Shown: one piece after another, positions 47,127 to 59,054 of the stretch | How the letters are laid out: each line of letters begins with the position of its first letter | Position numbering within the stretch: the stretch's first letter is position 1 | NCBI GenBank assembly: GCA_024734495.1 | Contig: JALMQS010000887.1 | Coordinates: 558,001 to 622,000 of the forward strand | Direction: 5' to 3' | DNA length: 64,000 nucleotides | DNA from: Forficula auricularia | Taxonomy: Eukaryota; Arthropoda; Insecta; Dermaptera; Forficulidae | Made by a program: the position numbers and the translations under genes | Notes under the pieces: model-generated | Told to the model about the DNA's origin: nothing | The model's input: the letters and a program-made list of their open reading frames with translations, nothing else | The model's database searches: none

Positions 47127-47158
47127 CTGAAGAGGGAGGGAATAGCCTCCGAAACGTC
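47127..47158 (+). ncRNA. Hammerhead-like motif, CG type, right arm
   Basis: CTGAAGA, one extra G, perfect GGAGG/CCTCC stem with a 6-nt loop, GAAA (47151-47154), CG, TC. Confidence 0.65.
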
Positions 47159-47964
47159 GGTTTTATGAATAACAAGATAGTGTAAATTATCTTCTTCTTT
47201 TTTTGGACTGCCTCATCAATATCCACTTAATTCAATTATCAGTCCGTCTCCAAAAATTACACCAATCTTATTAATATATTAAATAATAATTAATATATCA
47301 AGGAGAGTTGTATTTGACCGCGTTTTTAAACAAGATATATATATCGCTAGACTACTGGTGGTTGAGGCTATTGGAGTCAGCTAAATCTTAAATAATATCT
47401 GACAAAAATCACCTGCATTCGATTTGCGAATGAATCAAATGTAGGAAACTCATTATTACATATACATATATAACTTTTTATGTATGTAATTAAAATAAAT
47501 GTTAAAACTATGCCATGTTAGGACAAATTTAAATACGGAAAGAAACGGGATCTTAATCCTTTATTATTAGAAATGATTTAATCAACCATTCAACTTTAAC
47601 TAAGCATGGTAGAAATTTGATAAGTCAAAACGTCTTAGTAAATCAAATGAAAATATATCATTCAATCTTTGTTTTATAATTTAATAGAAAAATTTTCTGT
47701 TTTTTTTAACATCTAATATGTATGTAATTATTAAAAACAAAATAATAACTAAAAGGAGGTGTTATAGTACACAAAGTAGTATAATAATAATACTAATATT
47801 TTTTTAAGCACAAAAAAACATTCAAATTTTTAAATAGATCTTGAAATCTCGAAAATAATTTGGCCAAATGTTACCTGATTATTTTCATTTTTATATAAAA
47901 TGTGTGTTGTTTTTTTTTTACAACGGATTTTTGAATTGATCCCACAATATAGGCAGACGATAAT

Positions 47965-48010
47965 ATTGAATAAATTAATGAAGCGCTGGACGTTTTAGCC
48001 CGACAAATCG
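47965..48010 (-). ncRNA. Decayed hammerhead-like motif
   Basis: On the minus strand TTTGAGCC, a GCCGA...TCGGGC stem, then TAAAACGTCC. The GAAA box is damaged. Reported only as a relic. Confidence 0.3.
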
Positions 48011-48668
48011 GCTCAAAGAAAATCAAACAACAGTAATTGAATCAGTAAAAATCTGTACTAGCTCAAGAGGTCTCAGCTAGGACTTTAATCTCATCAACTC
48101 TGGTTCTAATTCAAATTATAAATAATTATTAAAAATTTGATATTGAGGTTATTTTATAAATAACATTCAAACTTTGTCTTTTGAACGACTCAGGCCTCTG
48201 TTTATATTTAATTCAGGAATTTAAAACAGATACCAAAAAAATTATAATAATTTAAATATTAATTTATACTAACTACACGATATTTTGCCCACTATTTCTG
48301 AAATTAATTAACTTCTAATGAGAAATAATTTCAGACAGGACAATTTCCTATCGAAGCGGCTATCTTTTTGGTTTCCGAAATAAGTGATTTTCTAAATTGA
48401 AGATGTTAGCCTATTAATTAAAAATTGAGCCTTTACTAAATTATGACAAGTAAAAGTAAAAGTCATTCACCCATCCGAATGATATAAAAGTTTAAGGGTT
48501 GGCATTAAATTGCCGAACTCAGTTCCCTGACTAAAGACCGCTGCACACGAGGCTTCTTTTAATAATTGTTTGTCTATAAAGAGAAACAAAGAGGTTGTCC
48601 TCTACTTGATTCAAATAGACATACACACATATATATCAAATATATATATATATATTATTTATTTGTTT

Positions 48669-48705
48669 GAGACTATAGTTTCGAAGGCTTGGCCCTCATC
48701 ATCGG
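48669..48705 (-). ncRNA. Hammerhead-like motif, CTATAG type, one core change
   Basis: CCGATGA (expected CTGATGA) at 48705-48699, stem GAGGGC/GCCTTC, GAAA, CTATAG, TC. Confidence 0.5.
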
Positions 48706-48782
48706 TCTTTTTAATTATAAATATTATTTTTCATGGGGTCAGTATCGCGTGGATATTGACCCAATGAAATATAATATTTATA

Positions 48783-48915
48783 AGATTGGAGTAATTTTTG
48801 GAGACGGACTGATAAATGAATTAAGTGGATATCGATGAGGCAGTCCAAAAAAGAAGAAGATAGTGTAAATTATCTTCTTCTTTTTTTGGACTGCCTCATC
48901 GATATCCACTTAATT
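48783..48915. mobile_element. 133-bp mini-foldback of family 2 with exact 13-bp target duplication
   Basis: TATAATATTTATA at 48770-48782 and 48916-48928 flank it exactly. It has the family tail (AGATTGGAGTAATTTTTGG) on its left, then arms TAAGTGGATATCGATGAGGC and complement with no ribozyme core, an internal-deletion derivative of the 46853 element. Confidence 0.85.
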
Positions 48916-48938
48916 TATAATATTTATATTTAAAAAGA

Positions 48939-48972
48939 CTGATGATGAGGTCTAAGCCTTCGAAACTATAAT
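48939..48972 (+). ncRNA. Hammerhead-like motif, CTATAG-derived
   Basis: CTGATGA, extra T, GAGG/CCTTC stem, GAAA (48962-48965), then CTATAAT: the palindrome and cleavage-side TC are mutated. Confidence 0.5.
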
Positions 48973-49508
48973 TTCATTTTTGATATATATGTGTGTATGT
49001 TTATTTGCATCAAGAAGAGGACAAGCAGGACTCTTTGTTTCTCTTTATGAATAAACAACTCTGATACTCTCAGCAAAATAAAAACATTTAAATAAAATGT
49101 TTTGTCTGCTTGCTCAAAACCATCCCAAGAGCAAGCCGGAAAATAGAACATGTCCTATATTTTAAATCAAGCAAGCTAGCCAGAAAGAGCGCCAGCAATG
49201 ACGTCATTTCGACCCTGACAGGCCTCCAAATTGCAAACCAGAGATCCCATCCCAAAAACAGGTAGAGGAGAAAGCCTCGTGTGCAGCAGGCTTAACACTA
49301 CTAATCCATGATTGAAACTATGATATCCATAGAAACTGCTAAATGTACTTAGTATCTGAACCCAACAAAAAAAAAATTATTTTAAAGATTAGTACATTAT
49401 TTATAATAAAAAAGAGATAAAAGATTCTTAAAATTTGAATGTTTTGTTGAGTGAGTGTATTTTGTGGTGTTGTGGTTGTTTTACTGATAAGGTGTTTGGT
49501 GTCTTTAG

Positions 49509-49544
49509 AGCGAACAGAGTGCGGAACCCGTCGACCCCGCCCAT
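49509..49544 (+). CDS. tau: Possible tau-family MAP microexon (exon 6)
   Basis: A 36-nt stretch lies between acceptor GTGTCTTTAG and a perfect donor GTGAGT. Read in phase 0, as exon 5 requires, it gives SEQSAEPVDPAH. It is preceded by a T/G-rich tract and a branch-like TACTGAT. The phase match and strong sites support it, but 36 nt is short and I know of no conserved peptide here, so chance is possible. The intron from exon 5 would be 11.5 kb. Confidence 0.45.
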
Positions 49545-51170
49545 GTGAGTATTACCTAAAAAAGTACGAGAAGAGCACCGGGAAGGAGGAACATTCACTT
49601 ACAGCCCACCAACCACCATGCAACCATACAAACAAAACATTATTATCTTGTTGTATCCAGTATCTCTTGTTGTATTCGTCAAAACAAAGCAAAAACAAAC
49701 AAAATAAAAAAACAAACAAAAAAAATCACAAGTAGCGAGCCAGCTAGCCACGTATATAAATTAATCTCTTAGAGAGGCGTTTATCACTATTCAGCTTATT
49801 TTATTTATATTCTTGATGTACCTACTCAATTACAATGTAATAATCCACTTTGGACATCACAATTAAGTAGAATTCTTTTTTATTGTTTCTCATTATCCTA
49901 TTTAGAAATATATATAATATACTACATTAATATAGATTATAAAAAAAAAAAAATGAAAAATATATATATTTTTTTTTTTTTTAAGGAAATAAGATGTAAA
50001 AATATTACCCAATATTAACTCATTCTATTACAAACATAATTCAATCGGTTATTTCAGAAACTATACATGTGATATCAGGAACCAATTAGATTACATATTT
50101 TAATGAAATAAATTAAAATTCCTCAAGTTTCGGTCTCTCTTTCTGGAATCGTTTTCACGTAGAGATTGCAGTTTTGAGATAGAGTGAAAGGGGTAACTCT
50201 GGTTTTCAATTTTTTTAGAAAGTCACTCCCTTCAGTCTATCTTAAAACTTTAATCTACACTCCAGACTAGACTCCAGAATTAGGGATCGAAACGTGGGGC
50301 GAAGGGGGTGAAATATGGAGTCAGAAAAAACAAAGTTAACTTTCCTAAAGCATTATCAAAAATGGAAGCGTTTGTAAAGTCTACGTACTAAAGCAACTAT
50401 CCCTAAACTTATCCTGAGGGATGTAAGAAAAAGCGAGAATCTCGGGGTAAATATTTCTTTTCTGACCAAACTTGTTATGCACATGAAGAGGACTAATTTT
50501 CCCTCAAAAACACATATACATTCGAACTTTTAGCTTTTGAGATTGATATGGTGGATTTTTAACCCACAGACCTTTAAGCTTAATTTTAGCTTATTACAAT
50601 TGTAGTACTTCTAAGTAGTACTACAAAAAGTTGTCATCTTCAGATATAACATAAAGCCCTGGTGTTGGTAAATACTGGGAGAACAATTTCATGATTTTAA
50701 CTAGCAGAGAGTTCTAGAATAGTGAGCAATCAAAAAGGAAAGTCGTCTACAAACTGAAAAGCATATTTACAATTTTGATAAAACAAGAGATGATGTAACA
50801 GCTTCAAAAGCCTAATCTGAAAACCAAGTGACCAAAACTGAGAAGAAGATTCAAGAATTAAGAAACTTGAAGAAAAAAATGGTTTTTTTTTATTGATTAT
50901 GAAAAGATTTATGATGAAATTTATAACTGCCCAAGTATGAATGCTTCCCATCAGATTTCGATTTTAAAGAAGGCGATTCCTAAATATAATTATATTATGA
51001 AAATATTTTTATTCAATTTTTATTTTGGAATATTTTTGTTTTATTTAAATTAAATATGCTAAAAGATTGTTTTATTTAATAGCATTAACTTAAAAAAACT
51101 GTTACTGTATATTGTAAAAACGAAAATGTGAAGGAAATTTATTTTTTTGAAGTGAAAACTTCTATAATCG
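49545..51170. other. AT-rich sequence, nothing recognised
   Basis: No further tau exon could be identified. An acceptor-like ATTTCAG near 50060 would give only KLYM and a stop, which I do not support. Confidence 0.35.
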
Positions 51171-51194
51171 CGGTAGGGTAAATTGGCTTGAACA

Positions 51195-51400
51195 TTAGGA
51201 AAAGTGAAACGCTTCCGCCTCTCCGACTTCAGAAGAGAAGAAAAAGAGGTAGAATCGCCCCTATTTTCTACTTTCTACTTCACATATAGGTTACGCGCAT
51301 GCGCATCGTGACGCTTCTCTCTCTCCGACTCCATCAGGTAGTTGAGAGGAAGAGACGGGAATCGCCTCTACTCTCTAAGCGTATGCACTATTTTATTGAG
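51195..51400 (+). repeat. GC-richer imperfect duplication
   Basis: Two related ~75-bp segments (from about 51210 and 51310) share CTCTCCGACT, a GAGAGGAAGAGACG/GAAGAGAAGAAAAAGAG block and GAATCGCC. Between them lies GCGCATGCGC. Origin unknown. Confidence 0.5.
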
Positions 51401-52790
51401 AGAGATTTTGTTGAACTAAATAAAGGAGCTAAGAGGTTTCACTTCTACCGCGCGAGAGTCCCACGCATATTTTATATTCTACTTCTATTTACGATTATAA
51501 TATAAAAATTTGCCACTATCGATCGATTTCAATAATAAAACTTGAACTAAATTGGCAGCATTTAGATTAATCTTAAACTAACGTTTAAAGGTAAATTATA
51601 TTTTATCAATCATACTTGGTGAAAAATCATTGGTTATTCCTACTAATATTTAATAAAATAAAATACGTGATTATTTTCTGCTATTGGTGAAATACAATTT
51701 ACTTTAAAAGTTAGTTTAAACTGCTACCTTAGTTCGATTAGTGAAGTTCATGTAAAAAATATTTATTTCACGACATATACCTATTTTAAACTGGATTTAC
51801 ACGAGTTATACAGTTTTTTCTTCGTTTTTCTAAGAACATAGAAAATGACCCATGTATTGTTTCTGAAATAACTGATTCGAGAAAATTGAGGGGTGTTTTT
51901 AGAAGAATATTGTTCAGAAAACAAACTAATATGTCAGTAATTAAAAAGCTAACTAATTTTCAAATTTAATCGTTTACAATTTTGCAAACTGTTTAATTTA
52001 ATTTTTTATTATTATTCATCAATTTCATATTTTGAATAAATAAATACTATACTATTACCACTACTACTCATTAATATTAAAATCGTCATAAAAACAATAC
52101 AAACAAATCGCTTTTAAATTTTGCCAAAATATCTCTGATTCTTTATCTTGATATTATTTATTTTTTGAATAATCTACCTTTCTTAAGACAGTGTTTTCCA
52201 GCTTTTGATGTCTAATTAACATCTTTCGATCTGAGATTTATTAAAGGGATGCATCATGTTTTTCAAAATAATCAAGCAGACATTTATCTACCATTTTAAT
52301 TTAATTTTGAAAGGATACTGGAAGGAAAACATCTAACCCTTTGACCTCTGATTCGGGGATCTTTCTCAAATGCTGAGTCAATTTTTGAAACGACTGAAAG
52401 AAATATACTTATTTGTCAAAAATTATTCAGTTACAATCAGAAATAATTCAAAATTCAGGGGTTGACATGTTGTATCATTTATTATGAAAATAATTCTTCA
52501 AGAAGATGCAATTTCAGTGAATATGTCCGAAACACTTCAGCTCTTAATGAACGCATCCTTATAAACATGAAATTACGCAAATTTTATATTATTCACTTCG
52601 AATCATCAAACTACTAGATGTCTTATATATTTATGTTATCAAAATTCAAAGCATTAAATAGGACAGTTATTTTGACTCTAAGACTAAGAAGACGATATAC
52701 GGTAAATTTAATTAAAGTATGAGAAACAGGTGCTATGCTGTAAAATGTAAACCTTTACTAGGGTAATCTGAAATTAAAGACCATCTGTAC
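51401..52790. other. AT-rich sequence, nothing recognised
   Basis: Only short random ORFs. Confidence 0.4.
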
Positions 52791-52793
52791 TTA

Positions 52794-52850
52794 GGGCCGG
52801 TTGTATGTCGCAAAGTAAATGCTTTTTACTTTGCGACATACAACCAGCCC
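52794..52850. mobile_element. 57-bp Harbinger-type MITE hairpin
   Basis: GGGCCGGTTGTATGTCGCAA and its complement meet almost without a loop, flanked by TTA on both sides (52791-52793, 52851-52853). The TTA duplication and GG-starting inverted repeats fit PIF/Harbinger. It is an internal-deletion form of the 57499-57650 copy. Confidence 0.8.
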
Positions 52851-52857
52851 TTAGCCA

Positions 52858-53068
52858 TGGTCGATTCCGAGCGTCGACGATTACTGTGGAAAGTATCCTC
52901 TCCATTGTAATTTTCCTGGGAAATTTATCACAGGGGTGGTTTCCCTTTGCCTTCCCCTGAAGGGATCAGATTATAGCCGAACAAATAGTTGCAGCGACTC
53001 AAGCTTGAACCCTCGCTAGCTTGATTAGAAGGCATGCTCTATAACCACCCGGCCAACCTGACTCTCGG
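52858..53068 (-). mobile_element. tRNA-derived SINE S1, copy 2
   Basis: Complement of 17437-17690, with GGTTCAAGC (B-box region) and TGGCCGGGTGGTTA (A box). Its tail abuts the Harbinger-type MITE. Confidence 0.8.
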
Positions 53069-56000
53069 GTATTACTAAAATAAAGTTGCCCCAGCTTACT
53101 TATATGTTTTAAGAAAGCACGTTATAAGTCGTTAAAATAAATACCAGTACAAAAAATTTCTCCATCTGTAAAGTACTTAGTGAAACTAAATTTTTAAATA
53201 CCAAGAAATTAATGGAGATGATTTTTCTAATTATACTGGTAACGAAATCTTGGAAACTCATTTCATATTATCATTCCTTTTTTTTATCCAATTCTCTTTG
53301 GTTGTATTTCTTTTCTTTGAGTTAATAACAAAATGATAAAAAGCTAAACGATCTTTATTTTCTAGAATTAATCATATATATTTTATGGTTTTTTTATTTA
53401 ATACTTATTTGGAGATCTAAGTCCGATTATATAAGTAAGTACAGCTCGAAAAGTGTCCAGTTTTGGAAAGTACCTTTTTATAGTGATTAGGTGTTATGCT
53501 AATTTCTATCACAATTATAATATATAAGATAACTCTATAAAAATTATGATAGTCTCTCACGGATGTCAGAGCTTAACTGTTGGAAAACACTGTTTTCGGA
53601 AATACTAGGGAAAATTGTACCGAACTAAAATATAAATACTAGCTATATTATTATAAAAAACTAAATATTAAAATTATTTTTTTTTCTTTTTCTTTTATAT
53701 TTAAAATATTTTGGAATTTATTTTAATAATATTATTCGTTACGCCAAAAATTAATTAGTTTTATATAATACACACGCAAATATACTTATATTATATATAA
53801 AAAATTATTTTCAGCATTACACACACATAATATTATATAAACAAAATTGATTTCATGATTAGCTGGCACTTTAAAATTTTTAGAAATATTTTTAGTTATT
53901 TATATATATATTTAGTGATGAGATGTTGATTTTATATTAAATATATATTTATAAGAGAAGAAATATCATTTTTATAACCTATTATTTATAAAAAAACAGA
54001 TATAAAAAATATTATATTTAAGAGTATCTCTCTCCTATTATAATAATAATTCTTTGTTATTCTTAAGAAAAATGATGATTATAAGAAATATTTATAGATA
54101 TAGTTATATATCTACAAATATTTGGTTAAATAAAACTTATAATAATTATAAATTTTATTTTATTTCTTTATTATTTCTAGTTCCTTACATGAGTATATGG
54201 TTATCATTATTTTTTATTTATTATTATTACAAAGTGTTTCTTATTATTTGCTGGTAAGTTCGCATGAATTGTTGTTTGCCTTAATTGTTGGTTTAATTGC
54301 ATGTTGCATGTGTGCACGGTGTTTATTAAACGAGCTTTTGCTTTTAATTATGCATAATTATTCAATAAAATATTAAATTTTCATAATTAATAACGAATCT
54401 AAAGTGAACTATTAAAAATACGCTTTTACTATGTCCCTATATAGATTTTTAATTGTGATTTAATCACCATAATTTATTATCTCTAATTTTATTTCTACAC
54501 ATTTTCATTTTATCTACATATATTCTATAGGGTACAGTCTTTTGTATGAACTCGTGATAGGTTAAAAACCCGAAATATACATAGAGTATCCATTAAACTC
54601 AAATTTTATTTCAATTGTTATTTTGAGAAACACCTCTAATTCCAACCCTTTATAATTTTGTAAATATGTTTCACTATAAACCTACACCGCTTTCTCTAAA
54701 TGTTATACACTATAATATTCAACCCTTTAAGAATTATAGCTTTTTTTAAGTGATAATTCCACTTTCTTAAACTTTAGAGAAAAATATCTTTTAAAATTGA
54801 TTGAGTTATTCGAAAAAAATAAATAAATAAAATAAAAATGATTAATAAAAAATACTCAAGTAGTAAGAAGATAAACGTTGTCCCTTTTGATGAGAGGTGT
54901 GGGGAAGGGGAGGGTTATTCTACCAGGTCCAGGATTTTTAAAATTTTGTTTTAATAATAAAAAATAAATAAATAAATAAATAAGAATATAAGCGATGGTT
55001 TTGGAAGTGCAAATGATCGAAAATTTTATCGCATATATTTACGTTTCATTCCGTTTCATCATCATTACTCTGAAACTACTGGGGCTAGAAACTTAAAATT
55101 TCTAATAGAGGTTTGTTACATTTAGAATATAAATGCTTGCTATAATCGGCTTTTAAAAAATTTTAAATTTTCTAAATCTAAAACAAACAAAAACACCTCC
55201 AAAATATCGGCTTTATTTTATGAAAACAAGTATCAGAACTGAAATACTTTGCTCATATAAAACGCATTAACTAGATAGGTGGACTGGATTTTGACGTATA
55301 AATAGGCAATTTTAGATAAAGCATGAAAATTAAAATAATCAAAATAATCAAATGAATCAGCTTATATGAAATCCAAATACCATCATTTAAATATGGATTC
55401 ATCATTATTGAAGCTTGTATCTTGAAAGGTTACTTTTAAGATGAAAATACTCACTAAGAAATTTTTCGTATTTTCTTTTAAATTAAAAATTTAAAGGGTT
55501 AAAAGAAAGAAAAAACTCTGTGTTTTATTTTAAGATATGTTGAGCTACTGGAGCAGAGTCGTGAAATTTTGCATGGAGGTTAATTTAAAAACGGGTATGC
55601 TTCATAAAAACGGTTTCTAAAGTAATTCAAATTCTAAAGAGACGAAAAAGGGAAAATAGTGAGTTCAGTAGGACCCCTTCACACCTAGTATATTAAATAA
55701 ATTATTATTGTAAAACCACATTTTTTGAAAGATATTGTAATTAATTATACATCATTTCTAACATTATCCCTTGTAATTATTCGCATTTTATATTTATTTT
55801 GGATGAATTTCTAATGTTTTGTTAGTGAAGAACTAAATTGAAAAAAATATTTATATTTATTATTTATCAATTTTTTCTACTATAATTTCTAACTTGAAAA
55901 TTTTAGGTATAGCTTCCTTAATTTTTCTCGAAAATATATAAACTATTTTTAAATTGAGGCAAGGGCGGCCCAGAATTTGAGCTAGGAGGGGGGCTTATAT

Positions 56001-56590
56001 TAGTTTCGAGGGAGAGGGAGTGCGAGTCCGAAATAAATGAATTAAATGGAAATAAATATTTAGTTAATAAGTTTAGTATTATAAATTATTTTAAAAAGAT
56101 TAAAATAATAATTGGGGAAATATTTTTACATATTCTATTTTTTAGTTGCCATCACATAATAGTCTTTATTTCTTCTTCTAGGGGGCGGTAGCTGCCCCCT
56201 GCCCATAGATGGGCACGTCTTTCAATTAAGGTCTCTGTGAAGGAAAATTAAAAATATGGTCTTTGGTGCTTTCCCAAGGGCTCGAAATTTCTCTCTAATG
56301 CCTAGCCAATGACAAGAAGCAATATTTACAAAAAATTAAATTAACAATTATGGTCATAGCCCATTTTGATGAGCGGTGTTTTACCTTATACCACATTCAT
56401 AAATCACATTTAGAAATAAATTTGTATCTACCAATTTATTACTCGCATTACTGGATTGTGTTATTTGCCCAATATACTCTCTCTTAAAATAACATCAACC
56501 CTCGCAAATTCATTTCCTAAATAATTTTTAGAAATAAACCACATTCAGACTAGGAAAAAAAGGGATGAACTCTAAGAAGTTTTAAAAATA
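53069..56590. other. AT-rich sequence, nothing firm
   Basis: A (AATA)n-like tract at 54960-54985. A GC-richer stretch at 55960-56215 (GGGCGGCCCAGA, GGGGGCGGTAGCTGCCCCC) probably marks an old MITE whose ends I cannot match. Confidence 0.35.
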
Positions 56591-56599
56591 GTTCATATT

Positions 56600-57070
56600 T
56601 TTTTGAATAGGGAGGAAATTAAATAAAATTGTGTCCAATATCTCGGTGTAAAATAAGTATGTAACATTCACAGTACACATCGACGTTTCGGATCCTCAAT
56701 GGTATACTTCTTAACCAATAACGATCCGAAATTTTTTTTGATAAATATTAGAAAAACAATCCATATTTGACCTTTTGTTGCTTAAAATTTGGATGATTTT
56801 TAAAATTAATATTTTTTCTAAATTCGGCTCGTTATCTAAAATTTTAGGATTAGAAAAGTCAAAATTGTTCTCAAGTTACAAGTTAGTTGAATGGCGTATT
56901 ACATTCGAAATGTCTTGTTCTAATTCAATATTTATGTTTATAAGCTCTATATAAAGCAATTTTTTCTTTCTTTTTTTCACGATTCATAATTTGAAATTCT
57001 ATTGATAAAGGGAGAAATTCTCCCGAAACGTTTGAAGATTGTTTTTTAAAAGATTTGTATTTATTAATGT
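56600..57070. repeat. Old foldback remnants with GAAACGT motifs
   Basis: 56690-56745 holds CGACGTTTCGGATCC and a partial complement CGATCCGAAATTT. 57005-57050 has GGGAGA/TCTCCC before GAAACGTTTG. Both look like decayed arms of hammerhead-bearing families. Confidence 0.4.
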
Positions 57071-57079
57071 ATTTAAATC

Positions 57080-57320
57080 TAGTATGACTAGACTGCGAAA
57101 TTTTACATATGAGGATTATTATTTTTGAATGAAATATTTGTCGCGTTTACATGTGTCACAGGGGTTCACCTAGGGTAGCGAATTGTCCTGGATTGCTGAT
57201 CTCGGGTTCGATTCCCGAGGAGATAAATACATACCTTCTGAAATATAATTAAAAGTAACACATTCCATTTCAGATCTAATAGGTGACATACCCTCTTCTG
57301 ATTTTCTTTGCTAAATTAAT
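57080..57320 (+). mobile_element. SINE-like family D, best-preserved copy
   Basis: Contains a B-box-like GGTTCGATTCC at 57206 with tRNA-like arm CTCGG...CCGAG, and the 3' part ACATTCCATTTCAGATCTAA shared with copies at 800 and 25795. Confidence 0.65.
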
Positions 57321-57452
57321 ATATTATCCACAATTTTATTTATTTATATTTTTTTATAATGATATTGATGAGAGAAGGAGATACACCAAAAAGTTGATTC
57401 CCCTAAAGGCCTGAGTTAGAGTCCATCGTGAAAAGAAGAAGAAGAGGGGATT

Positions 57453-57957
57453 TTATGGGCTGGGTAGGAGTTGAAAGTATCTGTGGGTGCGGGTCTTAGG
57501 GCCGGTTGTATGTCGCAAAGTAAATGCTTTTTTACCACTAACAAACGGTAGATGGTAAATGGAGGCACTGTGATGGCCAATCAGATGACAGCCATTGTCT
57601 ACCGTTTCTTAGTGGTAAAAATCATTTACTTTGCGACATACAACCGGTCCTTAAACAGCTGAAGGTTATAAGTTGAGGGGAAGACGGTGGCTGGAAGTGA
57701 GTTCCAGTCTCTTGAGGTCATAGGAATAAAAGAGTTGGCGAAAGCGTTAGTTCGGCTTTTATTAACAGCGAAGGGGTGCTGAGCTTTCGAAAACCGTGTG
57801 TTTCTAGCAAAGAGGGCTTTAGGGGGGATAATTGATTTCAGCTTTACTGAACAGACACCATGATAGTAAGGGAAAGTGAAGAAACGGTTCTTCGGTGAGC
57901 CAGGGAGTCGAGCGGGTTATTTAGGGATGGGTCTCCTATTAGTTTCCATCTATAGGT
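57453..57957 (-). pseudogene. Jockey/CR1-like LINE reverse transcriptase C-terminus, interrupted by a MITE
   Basis: Minus-strand translation begins GDPSLNNPLDSLAHRR, shifts frame once, then reads YYHGVCSVKLKSIIPPKAL, RTNAFANSFIPMTSRDWNSL, PATVFPSTYNLQLFKTRTHR and YFQLLPSP-stop (stop at 57453-57455). This is the conserved tail after the RT domain of Jockey/CR1-type LINEs. The Harbinger-type MITE at 57499-57650 lies inside the FKT codons; removing it with one TTA restores the frame. Truncated at its 5' side near the family 3 foldback. Confidence 0.88.
57499..57650. mobile_element. Harbinger-type MITE, 152 bp, inside the LINE
   Basis: Inverted ends GGGCCGGTTGTATGTCGCAA and complement, TTA on both sides (57496-57498, 57651-57653), interior palindrome around AAACGGTAGA. 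Same family as 52794-52850. Confidence 0.87.
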
Positions 57958-57964
57958 TAAAAAT

Positions 57965-58165
57965 ATTTAATTAATAAAGTAAAGGGAGTGTAGTTTCTCA
58001 GTGAATGAAATAAAACTCAAAGAGGTTTATACAAACTCAATATATTTCGGACTAATAATAATAATAATATTGAGTTTGTATAAAGCTCTTTGGGTTTTAT
58101 TTCATCCACTGTAAAACTACACTCCCTTTACTTTATTAATTAATATCATGTTTCACCTAAATCTT
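57965..58165. mobile_element. Foldback, family 3, copy 2
   Basis: Arms AAAGGGAGTGTAGTTTC and complement with a short loop of AAT repeats. Same family as 8085-8345. The hammerhead-like core is mostly deleted. Confidence 0.75.
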
Positions 58166-59050
58166 ACACCACTTTACCTAAATAAAAAAATAAAAAATAT
58201 TTCTTTTAGACTCCATATATCATCCCTTGATTCCTGATTCTAGGATTAAATGATAAATGCATGAAAACAATGTAAAAAGAACCTATTTTTTTATCTTCGT
58301 CCATTGCACTCTTTTTACCGAACTGATAAATTATTTGACCCCTTTGTAATGCCTGATTTAAAATTTCATAAATATTCTTTATTTTATGTCTTTGCTTCAC
58401 ATTTCCATCAATATATTTATTTATAAACCTATAATTTTGATTAATTTTTTTAATCTTAGTAAGAATAAACAACGCAGTGACAGGTAGAGATAGAAACTGT
58501 GATTTCCAGATCACAGTTTCTCAAACTGATGGGGCGAAACTCTCCAAGACATGACACCAGGGGAGTTGCGTTCAGTCGTGAAATCACAGCAAATACTTAA
58601 AAAGCGATTAAAAAAATAAAGAGAACTAGTAAAAAAGATTGATAAAAACTTTATTTGTAAAATATAACCAGAAGATAACTTAATTGAAAAACGTTTCACT
58701 AATTGCATCCATAATTAAAATTTTTAATTGAAATCGTAGGGAGTTAGATAAAAAATTAAATTAGTTGTATTTTTAACTATTTCAGCCGCCTAATTAATTA
58801 TCTGAAGGTTTTGAAATTATGAGAAAATACATTAATAGTCTACAATCAAAATTAAAATTCAAAATTGAAACCAATTAAGACAATCTCAATTGTCTTTTGG
58901 TTCATCAAATATATTACAAAACAACCATCCTTCAAAAATATTTTGTTTTGCTGAGATTCATAAAGAATCATAAATCATAGAATTCATAAATCAATGAGGT
59001 TGTCCTCTGCTTGATGAAAATAAACATATTATATTGTATATTTATGAAAA
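58166..59050. other. AT-rich sequence with one family A arm
   Basis: 58985-59035 matches the family A arm (CAATGAGGTTGTCCTCTGC). The rest shows nothing recognised. Confidence 0.4.
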
Positions 59051-59054
59051 AAGA

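Larger units (their letters stand above)
46853..47269. mobile_element. Hammerhead-bearing foldback, family 2, with 13-bp target duplication
   Basis: ATTAATATATTAA lies at 46840-46852 and 47270-47282. Arms 46853-47000 and 47080-47228 are almost perfect inverted repeats (GAGGCAGTCC, ACCGACGTTTCGGAGGC, AATGCCGCATTGG-type). A one-sided tail (47229-47269, GACGGACTGATAATTG complement) follows the right arm, the opposite side from the 32111 copy. Both arms carry the ribozyme-like core. No coding sequence. Confidence 0.85.
48565..49085. mobile_element. Family A/1 foldback carrying an inserted family 2 mini-foldback
   Basis: Outer arms: 48575-48645 (GAGGTTGTCCTCTACTTGAT) and 48975-49085 (CATCAAGAAGAGGACAAGC, ending GATACTCTCAGCAAAAT). 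Next inward, family 1 ribozyme-bearing arms (48669-48705 and 48939-48972). In the loop, the element at 48783-48915 with its own target duplication. Three levels of inverted repeat are thus nested. Confidence 0.8.

Noticed and set aside
50065..50085. Terminal tau exon after ATTTCAG
   Set aside because: It would add only four residues and has no independent support.
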